In this document: one piece after another, positions 53,033 to 60,384 of the stretch
Position numbering within the stretch: the first letter of the stretch is position 1
How the letters are laid out: every line of letters begins with the position of its first letter
Assembly (NCBI GenBank): GCA_035650275.1
Contig: DASRHY010000126.1
Span: 1-64,000, forward strand
Source of the DNA: DASRHY01 sp035650275
GTDB taxonomy: Bacteria > Actinomycetota > Actinomycetes > Propionibacteriales > Kribbellaceae
Direction of reading: 5' to 3'
Length of the DNA stretch: 64,000 nucleotides
Program-made: the position numbers and the translations under genes
The notes under the pieces: generated by a model
What the model was told of the DNA's origin: nothing
The model's input: the letters and a program-made list of their open reading frames with translations, nothing else
Databases searched by the model: none

Positions 53033-53560
53033 ATGCGGTTCGCGGTAGCACGCACACGAGACGAAGCGCTGCTCTACCTGGAGCTGCACCCGTGCGAGAC
53101 CTGCGGCTCGGTGGAGACCGAGTGGGAGCACGGACTGGAGGAGTTCGACGGCGAGCTTGCGATCAGCTACGTCGGCACCTGCACCGACTGCGGTGAGGAG
53201 CGGTTCTACCAGTTCGGCGTGCCGGCGCGGGAGACGATCACCGGCACGTTCCCGAACTTCGGCGGTCCCGAGGCGTCCGAGCTGCTGGACGCGGGGGAGT
53301 GGCTGCGAGTCGCGGACCTGAGCGCGAGCGAGGTGCCGGTCAACGACCGGCCCGCCGCCGAACGGGTGCTGTCCGTCGCCGCCGCGGCCGTCGAGGAGGT
53401 GCTGAAGTTCATCCCGCCGGGCCACGACGAGGTGCCGGGCGACGCGTTCTGGACCGACGAGGGCCGGCAGGTGCGCGACGTGGAGCCCGGCAGGTTCCGG
53501 CTGGACCGCCTGCTGGTGGTGCGTGATACCTATCGTCAGTTCGCCCGGGAAGGTGGATGA
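53033..53560 (+). CDS. hypothetical Cys4-ribbon protein, paralogue of the next gene
   Basis: This 175-residue protein begins MRFAVARTRDEALLYLELHP and has a zinc-ribbon-like Cys set: C21-x2-C24 (HPCETCG) and C50-x2-C53 (CTDCGEE). The middle and C-terminal parts, LLDAGEWLRVADL, AAAVEEVLKFIPPG and VVRDTYRQFA, recur in the next gene. I recall similar HPC-x2-CG proteins beside giant genes in other actinobacteria but cannot check that here. It starts 47 bases after the giant gene and ends one base before the next ATG. Role as partner, chaperone or immunity protein of the giant protein is inference. Confidence 0.78.
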   Translation: MRFAVARTRDEALLYLELHPCETCGSVETEWEHGLEEFDGELAISYVGTCTDCGEERFYQFGVPARETITGTFPNFGGPEASELLDAGEWLRVADLSASEVPVNDRPAAERVLSVAAAAVEEVLKFIPPGHDEVPGDAFWTDEGRQVRDVEPGRFRLDRLLVVRDTYRQFAREGG

Positions 53561-53561
53561 G

Positions 53562-54170
53562 ATGCTCGCTGCGCGGACGCTCGCGGAGGCACAGACCTAC
53601 TTCGCACTGATGCGGGTCACTCCTGGCGACTCGCCGGACGAGCCGGCGCCGGCGCTGGCGGACCCCCCGCAGGAGCCGAACTCGACGCTGGCAGGCACCA
53701 CTCGGGTCGAGGGGCCGGAGGAGTGGATACTCACCTACGGCACCGAGGAGGAGGGCCAGATCCAGCTGACCGTGCCGTACGGGTCGGAGGACGTGGCCCG
53801 GCGGTTCGGTGCGGTGTTCGGGCTCGGGGTCTCTCCGCTGGTCGACGCGGGACAGTGGGTGCTGGTCGCCAGGACGCACGCGCGACGGGCGCTCGAGGGC
53901 GACCTCACGATGGTGCGGAACCGGACACCGGAGCACCGGCGCAGGGTCGAGCTGAGCTGGGAGTTCGCCGCGGCCGCGGTCGGCGAGGCGCTGAAGTTCC
54001 TGCCCGACGGCGCCACGGAGGTGCCGCCGGAGGGTTTCTGGTCCGCACTGGGCGTCCGGGCCCGGGCGGACAACCCGGAGTGGTTCACCCGCGCACAGCT
54101 CCAGGACGACTACGAGTACTACACCGGCACGCTGGAGGACTTCCGGGCCCTGCACGGCCCGGCCGAGTGA
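53562..54170 (+). CDS. hypothetical protein paralogous to 53033-53560, without Cys ribbon
   Basis: This 202-residue protein shares with the preceding gene a pattern of VDAGQWVLVARTHARRALEG, AAAVGEALKFLPDG and DDYEYYTGTLEDF, and a conserved EVPPEGFW where the neighbour has EVPGDAFW. It lacks the Cys ribbon; the corresponding region is ILTYGTEEEGQIQLTVPYGS. GGAAGG lies 8 bases before the ATG at 53562, one base after the previous stop, so the two are translated together. In-frame GTG codons upstream would overlap the preceding gene. The pair likely arose by tandem duplication, followed by loss or gain of the ribbon. No function known. Confidence 0.78.
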   Translation: MLAARTLAEAQTYFALMRVTPGDSPDEPAPALADPPQEPNSTLAGTTRVEGPEEWILTYGTEEEGQIQLTVPYGSEDVARRFGAVFGLGVSPLVDAGQWVLVARTHARRALEGDLTMVRNRTPEHRRRVELSWEFAAAAVGEALKFLPDGATEVPPEGFWSALGVRARADNPEWFTRAQLQDDYEYYTGTLEDFRALHGPAE

Positions 54171-54174
54171 GCGG

Positions 54175-54822
54175 TCAGCGGGTGCCGGCCCGGATCGCCA
54201 CCGCGAGGTTCGCCAGGTAGTTCAGCCGGGCCACCTCGGAGTCGAGGAACGCCGGGCCGCCCCGGCGGCCGACGATCAGCACCTGGCGGTCGGTCTCCAG
54301 CGGCGAGGCGACCAGTACGGACTCGGCCATCCCCTCGCCCTCGGGAGCGTCCAGGGTCGATGCCTTTGCCAGCGGCAACCACTTCTCGATCATCGGGCCG
54401 AACTCCGGGGTGGCGCTGGTCTCCAGCACGACCTGGACCATGCCGTCGGTGCCGTCCAGCATCGCGGCCCAGTCCGCGTGCAGCACCGCGGGTGCCTGCT
54501 CGACCAGCACCTCGACCGACTCGGCGGGGGCGGAGGTCATCTGCTCGACCGCCTCCAGATCCATGTGCAGGCCGCCGCCCGCGCCGTACCGGGAGAACCA
54601 GATCACCTCGACGTCTGGCACCCCGTTGCAGGCTGACACCAACCGGTCCGGCAGCACCCCGGACGGAAGGTCCACGACCACGTCGTCGACGGCGGTGCCG
54701 TCCTCCCGGCGATGCTCCACGATCTCGATGGCGTGGATGTCGGCGCCGACCTCTCCGAGCGCGCTCGCCACGCCGCCCAGCGAACCGGGCCGATCGGGGA
54801 GGATCAGACGCAACAGGAACAC
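54175..54822 (-). CDS. ACT-domain amino-acid-binding protein
   Basis: This 215-residue protein starts with an ACT domain (VFLLRLILPDRPGSLGGVAS, residues 1-75), with the conserved Gly at the D-R-P-G-S-L turn where ligand binds. The rest (about 105-215) forms a second alpha/beta domain ending NYLANLAVAIRAGTR that looks GAF-like. The gene sits divergent from gatC, as Rv3013 does in M. tuberculosis by memory. The GTG at 54822 is chosen because the ACT fold begins right there and GGGAG lies 11 bases upstream; the frame is open to 54954 but that translation is unlikely. The bound amino acid is unknown. Confidence 0.88.
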   Translation of the reverse strand: MFLLRLILPDRPGSLGGVASALGEVGADIHAIEIVEHRREDGTAVDDVVVDLPSGVLPDRLVSACNGVPDVEVIWFSRYGAGGGLHMDLEAVEQMTSAPAESVEVLVEQAPAVLHADWAAMLDGTDGMVQVVLETSATPEFGPMIEKWLPLAKASTLDAPEGEGMAESVLVASPLETDRQVLIVGRRGGPAFLDSEVARLNYLANLAVAIRAGTR

Positions 54823-54977
54823 CTGGTGATCATCTCCCGAGAAAGGCGGTCGCGCGTTACGCCTGGTTGCCCGCCATGTTACAGACGATGACAGTAGAAG
54901 TGTCCCCCACTCTCGGCCTCCGGACCGGACACTAGGATGTTGCGGTCCACCCACTCGACACCACAGCTTGGACGTTC

Positions 54978-55277
54978 ATGTCATCGATCACCCGTGACGA
55001 GGTCGCGCATCTGGCGCGGCTGGCACGGATCGAGCTCACCGACACCGAGCTCGACCACCTCGCACCGCAGCTCGACCTGATCATCGGCTGGGTGGCGCAG
55101 GTCAGTGACGTCGCCGCCGCCGACATCCCGCCGACCTCGCACTCGCTGCCGCTCACCAACGTGATGCGGCCCGATGAGAACGTCGAGTGCCTCACTCCCG
55201 AGCAGGCTCTGGCCGGTGCGCCGGCCGCCGAGCAGCAGCGCTTCAGGGTGCCGCGGATCCTCACCGAGGAGGCGTGA
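54978..55277 (+). CDS. gatC: Asp/Glu-tRNA amidotransferase subunit GatC
   Basis: This 99-residue subunit stabilises the GatCAB complex that converts Glu-tRNAGln and Asp-tRNAAsn to the amides. ITRDEVAHLARLARIELTD and MRPDENVECLTPEQALA are the family motifs. TAGGAT at 54933-54938 is a candidate -10 box, giving a leader of roughly 33 bases. Its stop overlaps the gatA start by one base (TGATG). Presence of GatCAB indicates that at least one of GlnRS or AsnRS is missing in this organism. Confidence 0.95.
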   Translation: MSSITRDEVAHLARLARIELTDTELDHLAPQLDLIIGWVAQVSDVAAADIPPTSHSLPLTNVMRPDENVECLTPEQALAGAPAAEQQRFRVPRILTEEA

Positions 55278-56782
55278 TGAGTGACCTCACCCGCAAGACT
55301 GCGGCCGAGCTGTCGGACCTGATGACGTCCGGCCAAGCCAGCTCGGTGGAGATCACCCAGGCCCACCTGGACCGGATCGCAGCCGTCGACGACGCCGTCC
55401 ACGCCTTCCTGTACGTCGACACCGAGGGTGCGCTCGAACAGGCCCGGTCGGTCGACGAACGCCGCGCCGCGGGCGAGGAGCTCGGCCCGCTGGCCGGTGT
55501 ACCGCTGGCGCTGAAGGACGTGCTCACGCAGCAGGATGTGCCGACGACGGCAGGCTCGAGGATCCTCGAGGGCTGGCGCCCGCCGTACGACGCCACCACG
55601 GTGGCCCGGCTCAAGGCGGCCGGCGTGGTGATACTCGGCAAGACCAACATGGACGAGTTCGCGATGGGCTCGTCGACCGAGAACTCGGCGTACGGGCCGA
55701 CCCACAACCCGTGGGACCTGGACAAGATCCCCGGCGGTTCGGGCGGTGGCTCCGCGGCGGCCGTGGCGGCGTACGAGGCGCCGCTGGCGATCGGCACCGA
55801 CACCGGCGGTTCGATCCGGCAGCCCGGCGCGGTCACCGGCACGGTCGGCGTCAAGCCGACGTACGGCGGCACGTCCCGCTATGGCCTGATCGCGCTCGCC
55901 TCCAGCCTGGACACACCGGGTCCCTGCGCACGGACCACGCTGGACGCCGCGCTGCTGCACGAGGCGATCGCCGGGCACGACCCGATGGACTCCACCTCAA
56001 TCGACCAGGCGGTGCCGCCGGTGGTCGCCGCTGCTCGCCGGGCCAGCGTCGAGGGGACGCGGATCGGCGTGGTGAAGGAGATGGGTGGGGAGGGCTACCA
56101 GCCCGGTGTCGAGGCCCGGTTCCACGAGGCGGTCGAGCTGCTCACCAAGCTCGGCGCCGAGGTGACCGAGGTCTCCTGCCCGCACTTCCAGTACGGGCTG
56201 CCGGCGTACTACCTGATCCTGCCGAGCGAGGCGTCGTCCAACCTGGCCAAGTTCGACGCGATGCGTTTCGGGCTGCGGGTCGGCGACGACGGCGAGCTGA
56301 GCGCCGAGGAGGTGATGGCGCGTACCCGCGAGGCCGGATTCGGTGCCGAGGTCAAGCGCCGGATCATGCTTGGGACCTATGCGCTGTCGAGCGGCTACTA
56401 CGACGCGTACTACGGCCAGGCGCAGAAGGTCCGTACGCTGATCCAGCGCGACTTCGCCCGGGCGTACGAGCAGGTCGACGTGCTGGTGTCGCCGTCCACC
56501 CCGACCACCGCGTTCCGGATCGGCGAGCGGGTGGACGACCCGATCGCGATGTACATGAATGACCTGTGCACGATCCCGTCGAACCTGGCCGGTAACGCGG
56601 CCGGGTCCTTCCCGGCCGGGCTCGCCGACGAGGACGGCCTCCCGGTCGGCTTCCACGTGATGGCCCCGGTGATGAGGGACGACTTGGTGTACCAGGTCGG
56701 TGCTGCGCTGGAGGCGGCGCTCGCCGAGCAGTGGGGTGGCGTGCTGATGACCAAGGCTGCGGAGCTGGAGGTGTCGCGATGA
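55277..56782 (+). CDS. gatA: Asp/Glu-tRNA amidotransferase subunit GatA
   Basis: This 501-residue amidase-signature enzyme liberates ammonia from glutamine and passes it to GatB. The Ser-cisSer-Lys triad is K80 (PLALKDVLTQ), S155 (PGGSGGGSAAA) and S179 (IGTDTGGSIRQPGAV); this numbering is one residue off the S. aureus enzyme as I remember it. LVSPSTPTTAFRIGERVDD and NLAGNAAGSFPAGLADEDGL are late conserved blocks. ATG at 55277 follows GAGGAGG. It overlaps gatB by 4 bases. Confidence 0.97.
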   Translation: MSDLTRKTAAELSDLMTSGQASSVEITQAHLDRIAAVDDAVHAFLYVDTEGALEQARSVDERRAAGEELGPLAGVPLALKDVLTQQDVPTTAGSRILEGWRPPYDATTVARLKAAGVVILGKTNMDEFAMGSSTENSAYGPTHNPWDLDKIPGGSGGGSAAAVAAYEAPLAIGTDTGGSIRQPGAVTGTVGVKPTYGGTSRYGLIALASSLDTPGPCARTTLDAALLHEAIAGHDPMDSTSIDQAVPPVVAAARRASVEGTRIGVVKEMGGEGYQPGVEARFHEAVELLTKLGAEVTEVSCPHFQYGLPAYYLILPSEASSNLAKFDAMRFGLRVGDDGELSAEEVMARTREAGFGAEVKRRIMLGTYALSSGYYDAYYGQAQKVRTLIQRDFARAYEQVDVLVSPSTPTTAFRIGERVDDPIAMYMNDLCTIPSNLAGNAAGSFPAGLADEDGLPVGFHVMAPVMRDDLVYQVGAALEAALAEQWGGVLMTKAAELEVSR

Positions 56783-58275
56783 CCACCGAGGTGCTCGACC
56801 TCGAGAGCGCGCTGGAGAGGTACGACCCGGTGCTCGGGCTCGAGGTGCACGTCGAGCTGAACACCGCGTCGAAGATGTTCTGCGGCTGCCCGACGGCTTT
56901 CGGCGCCGACCCGAACACCCAGGTCTGCCCGGTCTGCCTCGGGTTGCCGGGCTCGCTGCCGGTGCTGAACGCCCGCGCGGTCGAGTCCGCGATCCGGATC
57001 GGGCTGGCGCTGAACTGCGAGATCGCCGAGTGGTGCCGGTTCGCCCGGAAGAACTACTTCTACCCGGACATGCCGAAGAACTACCAGATCAGCCAGTACG
57101 ACGAGCCGATCGCGTTCAACGGCTGGACCGAGGTAGCGGTTGACGGGAAGTCGTACCGGATAGAGATCGAGCGCGCGCACATGGAGGAGGACACCGGCAA
57201 GTCGCTGCACGTCGGTGGCGCGACCGGCCGGATCCACGGCGCCAGCCACTCGCTGGTCGACTACAACCGGGCCGGCATACCGCTGATCGAGATCGTCACC
57301 AAGCCGATCGAGGTACCGGGCGACAAGGCCGCGGCCGTGGCCAAGGCGTACGTCGGGATGCTGCGCGACCTGCTCCGCGCGCTGGGCGTGTCCGACGTAC
57401 GGATGGAGCAGGGTTCGCTGCGCTGCGATGCGAACGTGTCGCTGAAGCTGCGCGGGGCGACCGAGTTCGGCACCCGGACCGAGACCAAGAACGTGAACTC
57501 GCTGCGCTCGGTCGAGCGGGCCGTGACCTACGAGATCCAGCGCCAGGGCGCGGTGCTCGACGCGGGTGGCAGGGTCACCCAGGAGACCCGGCACTGGCAC
57601 GAGGACACCGGCATCACCACGCCGGGCCGGAGCAAGGAGCAGGCCGAGGACTACCGGTACTTCCCGGAGCCGGACCTGCTGCCGCTGGCGCCGTCGCGGG
57701 AGTGGGTCGACCAGTTGCGCGGCACGTTGCCCGAGCCGCCGCCCGCGCGCCGTATCCGGTTGCAGGCCGAGTGGGGCTTCACCGACCTGGAGATGCGCGA
57801 TGTGGTGAACGCGGGCGCGCAGGACCTTCTCGAGCAGACCGTTGCCCTCGGCACCAGCGCGGCCGCCGCGAAGAAGTGGTGGCTGGGCGAGCTGGCCCGG
57901 GCCGCGAACGACAGCGGTTCGGACCTGAACGACCTCGGGGTCGGCCCGGAGCAGGTCGCCGCGGTGCAGAGGCTGGTCGACGACGGTTCGCTGAACGACA
58001 AGCTGGCCCGGCAGGTGTTCGACGGCCTGGTGAAGGGTGAGGGCACGCCCGCGCAGATCGTCGAGGCGCGCGGCCTGGCGCTGGTCTCCGACGACGGTGC
58101 ACTGCGCGCCGCCGTGGACCGGGCGATCGAGGCCAATCCGGAAGTGGTCGAGAAGGTGCGCTCCGGCAAGGCCGCCGCCGCGGGTGCGCTGATCGGTGCG
58201 GTGATGAAGGAGATGCGCGGCCAGGCCGACGCGGCGAAGGTCCGCGAGCTGGTCGAGGCCAAGCTGTCGTCGTGA
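56779..58275 (+). CDS. gatB: Asp/Glu-tRNA amidotransferase subunit GatB
   Basis: This 498-residue subunit activates the misacylated tRNA with ATP and amidates it. VLGLEVHVELNTASKMFCGC, CPVCLGLPGSLPVLN (zinc cysteines), YFYPDMPKNYQISQYDEPIA and DYNRAGIPLIEIVT are catalytic-domain motifs; the C-terminal tail domain contains KAAAAGALIGAVMKEMRGQA, the YqeY-like tRNA-binding helix. It starts within the gatA stop (ATGA) and its own stop overlaps the GTG of the GT87 gene (GTGA). Confidence 0.97.
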   Translation: MTTEVLDLESALERYDPVLGLEVHVELNTASKMFCGCPTAFGADPNTQVCPVCLGLPGSLPVLNARAVESAIRIGLALNCEIAEWCRFARKNYFYPDMPKNYQISQYDEPIAFNGWTEVAVDGKSYRIEIERAHMEEDTGKSLHVGGATGRIHGASHSLVDYNRAGIPLIEIVTKPIEVPGDKAAAVAKAYVGMLRDLLRALGVSDVRMEQGSLRCDANVSLKLRGATEFGTRTETKNVNSLRSVERAVTYEIQRQGAVLDAGGRVTQETRHWHEDTGITTPGRSKEQAEDYRYFPEPDLLPLAPSREWVDQLRGTLPEPPPARRIRLQAEWGFTDLEMRDVVNAGAQDLLEQTVALGTSAAAAKKWWLGELARAANDSGSDLNDLGVGPEQVAAVQRLVDDGSLNDKLARQVFDGLVKGEGTPAQIVEARGLALVSDDGALRAAVDRAIEANPEVVEKVRSGKAAAAGALIGAVMKEMRGQADAAKVRELVEAKLSS

Positions 58276-59504
58276 ACCTGACGGTTCTGCGGGACCGCGC
58301 GCTGCTGGTGCTGCCGTTCCTGGCGGCACTGGCAGCGCTGCCGTACATCATCCCCGGCGGCACCGCGGTGCCCTGGGCGCCGTGGACGGTCGACCTGCAG
58401 GTGTATCGGGACGCCGCCCAGACCGTGCTGAACGGCGGCGACATCATCGCGCTGCGGTCCGGCTACCACCACCTGGCGTTCATCTATCCGCCGATCGCGG
58501 CGGTGCTGGCGATCCCGATGACCTGGGTGTCGTACACGGCGCTGCAGGTGATCTGGACCGGTATCAGCGTGGCCTGCCTGCTGGCGGTGCTGCGCCGGTT
58601 CGGCGTACCTGGCGACTGGCGACTCGCGCTGGCCGGACTGGCGTGCGTGCTGCTGGCCGAGCCGGTCTGGAAGACACTCGGCTACGGCCAGGTCAACCTG
58701 GTGCTGCTGGCGTTGGTCGCGCTCGACGTGCTACCCCGCGCCGACGGCCGGCGCTGGCTGCTCGGCGGGGTCGGCACCGGCATCGCCGCCGCGATCAAGC
58801 TCACGCCGGCGCTGTTCGTGGTCTACCTCTTCCTGATCGGCCGGCGTCGAGACGGCCTGGTGGCGGTCGCCACGTTCACGTTCCTGTCAGTGCTCGGATA
58901 CGTGGTCGAGCCACGCGCCACGAAGGCGTTCTGGCGCGGTCTGCTGATCGACCACGACACCCGGACGCCGACCGGCCCGATCACGATGAGCAACCAGGCG
59001 GTATCCGGGTTCTTCGCCCGGGTGGTCGGCGAGTCCGGCACGATCGGGCTGATCGCACTCGCCGTCTCCGCGCTGGTCGCCCTGACCGGGCTGGTCGCCG
59101 GGCTGTACTGGCACCGGGCCGGGGAGGAGCGGATCGCGGTCGGCGTGATCGGTGTCGCCTCGGTGCTCGCGTCCCCGCTGGCCTGGTCCCACCACTTCGT
59201 CTGGGCGGTCCCGCTGGCACTCGCCATCTGGCTGCACGGCTGGCGTACCGTCCCGCGCGGTACCCTCGTAGTCGGCTCGTTCTGGCTGGTCTGGGTACTG
59301 GCGGGCCGGTACATGCTGTTGCCCGACGGCAACTTTCAGGAGCGCTCGTTCGTCTGGTGGCAGGACGCGATCGCCGCCGTCACCCCTGTGCTCGGCGTGA
59401 CCCTGCTGGTCGTCACCCTGCTCGACGCCCGCGCCGCGGCCGCCCGGTCCGGTGCCGGTCTCCGCGGCAACCCCCGCGTCACCCACCGCCGCCTCACCGG
59501 CTGA
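58272..59504 (+). CDS. GT87-family polyprenol-phosphate-mannose-dependent mannosyltransferase-like protein
   Basis: This 410-residue integral membrane protein has about ten helices and the DUF2029/GT87 hallmarks: an acidic loop early on (WTVDLQVYRDAAQ) with the D-x-x-x-Y-x-x-A pattern, YPPIAAVLAIPMTWVSYTAL, IAAAIKLTPALFVVYLFLIG and MSNQAVSGFFARVV, and SPLAWSHHFVWAVPLALAIW. In mycobacteria such GT-C enzymes (PimE and others) add alpha-1,2 mannose to PIMs and lipoglycans. It starts with a GTG that overlaps the gatB stop by 4 bases, so it is expressed with gatCAB although the link is not functional as far as known. Confidence 0.88.
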   Translation: MNLTVLRDRALLVLPFLAALAALPYIIPGGTAVPWAPWTVDLQVYRDAAQTVLNGGDIIALRSGYHHLAFIYPPIAAVLAIPMTWVSYTALQVIWTGISVACLLAVLRRFGVPGDWRLALAGLACVLLAEPVWKTLGYGQVNLVLLALVALDVLPRADGRRWLLGGVGTGIAAAIKLTPALFVVYLFLIGRRRDGLVAVATFTFLSVLGYVVEPRATKAFWRGLLIDHDTRTPTGPITMSNQAVSGFFARVVGESGTIGLIALAVSALVALTGLVAGLYWHRAGEERIAVGVIGVASVLASPLAWSHHFVWAVPLALAIWLHGWRTVPRGTLVVGSFWLVWVLAGRYMLLPDGNFQERSFVWWQDAIAAVTPVLGVTLLVVTLLDARAAAARSGAGLRGNPRVTHRRLTG

Positions 59505-59507
59505 GAG

Positions 59508-59861
59508 TCAGTCGAGCCAGTGGGCGTGCCTGTACGGCTCTGGATTCTTCTCGCACCACCGAACAAGACGATCGGCCAAAGCATGACTCATCCGGCGTGC
59601 GCCCTTCGGCAGACTGCTCTTGCGCACGAAGACGACGGGGACCAGACGCTCTTCGCGTGTCGATCGCAGTTCGAGGAGGGTCGCGAAGTCTTGGAAGTTC
59701 TCGGTCACGATCACACGGTCGTCCGTCGCGGCACGGCCGAAGATCTCCGCGTCAGGTGTGGCCACCAGGTCGAGGTCGGCCACGCTGGTTGCGTCGTGTC
59801 CGGCACTCCTCAGCTCTGCTGCTGCAGCGACAGGAAACATCTCATCGAGCAGGAACCTCAC
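59508..59861 (-). CDS. DUF5615-type PIN-like toxin candidate
   Basis: This 117-residue protein has the DUF5615 layout: FLLDEMFPVAAAAELRSAGH with D6, a TPDAEIFGRAATDDRVIVTE core, and NFQDFATLL with D58, plus a basic region before the end. These acidic residues match the PIN-like nuclease fold seen in toxins of this kind. The start overlaps the upstream DUF433-like gene by 4 bases (ATGA), so the antitoxin is translated first. It is convergent with the GT87 gene (3-base gap). Nuclease activity is inferred from the family. Confidence 0.82.
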   Translation of the reverse strand: MRFLLDEMFPVAAAAELRSAGHDATSVADLDLVATPDAEIFGRAATDDRVIVTENFQDFATLLELRSTREERLVPVVFVRKSSLPKGARRMSHALADRLVRWCEKNPEPYRHAHWLD

Positions 59862-60277
59862 GAGGCGAGCATGCGTTCGCGAGCCTCGACCATCTTCCGG
59901 ACACGCTCCGCCGCCGCATCGTTGAGTGCGATGGAGTGTTCGATTTCGTCGGGGTTCTCAGTCGCGAAGTCAACCGCCAGTCGCACCAGCCGGCTCGATA
60001 CGCCCAGTTGCTCAGCCGCGTCGGCGATCTTGGCCTCTCCCTTGCCGGGCGCACTGCGGACAGCCAGGATCACCTCCCAAACGTCCGCGCCGGCTGCCAG
60101 ACCCGCCCGACGGCCGGAGGCGCCATCGCGGTAGATGATCCCCGGGAAGCCAGCCGTCTTCATACCTTCATCGAGCAGCCGAGTCACCAATGCGGTCTCG
60201 GTAACACCGTCGCGGGCTGCGCGTTCGGCCAGTCGACGCTTGAGATCGTCGCTGAGGCGGTAGGACGTTGCTGCCAT
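59858..60277 (-). CDS. DUF433-like antitoxin with N-terminal ribbon-helix-helix
   Basis: This 139-residue protein begins ATSYRLSDDLKRRLAERAAR and TETALVTRLLDEGM, a ribbon-helix-helix DNA-binding domain, followed by PGIIYRDGASGRRAGLAAGA and DVWEVILAV, close to the DUF433 pattern (P-G-I-x-x-R-D-G...R-R-A). LGVSSRLVRLAVDFATENPD looks like a third helix-turn-helix segment. It should neutralise the PIN-like partner and repress its own operon. ATG at 60277 is chosen because the RHH fold begins there; the open frame upstream to 60661 is antisense to the dehydrogenase gene. Confidence 0.82.
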   Translation of the reverse strand: MAATSYRLSDDLKRRLAERAARDGVTETALVTRLLDEGMKTAGFPGIIYRDGASGRRAGLAAGADVWEVILAVRSAPGKGEAKIADAAEQLGVSSRLVRLAVDFATENPDEIEHSIALNDAAAERVRKMVEARERMLAS

Positions 60278-60316
60278 TGCTTCACCTGTTCTGGATGCAT
60301 GGTTTCTGCGCTCGAC

Positions 60317-60361
60317 GTATCGCGGTGTATCACTGCGTATCACAGCGTAGCGCAGTACGGC
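60317..60361. promoter_or_regulatory. 10-base-period repeat array upstream of the DUF433/DUF5615 operon
   Basis: GTATCGC (60317), GTATCAC (60327), GTATCAC (60337) and GTAGCGC (60347) start exactly 10 bases apart; GTACGGC at 60355 is a weaker, off-phase copy. The array begins 40 bases upstream of the antitoxin ATG, close to one helical turn per unit, as expected for cooperative binding of ribbon-helix-helix dimers. Autoregulation is inferred. Confidence 0.6.
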
Positions 60362-60384
60362 GCAGAATGACGCAGAGTTTGGGC

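Noticed and set aside
46065..53057. 2,330-codon open frame on the minus strand
   Set aside because: It is the antisense shadow of the giant plus-strand gene. High-GC third positions keep the opposite frame open; its translation is Arg/His/Val-rich low complexity with no motifs.
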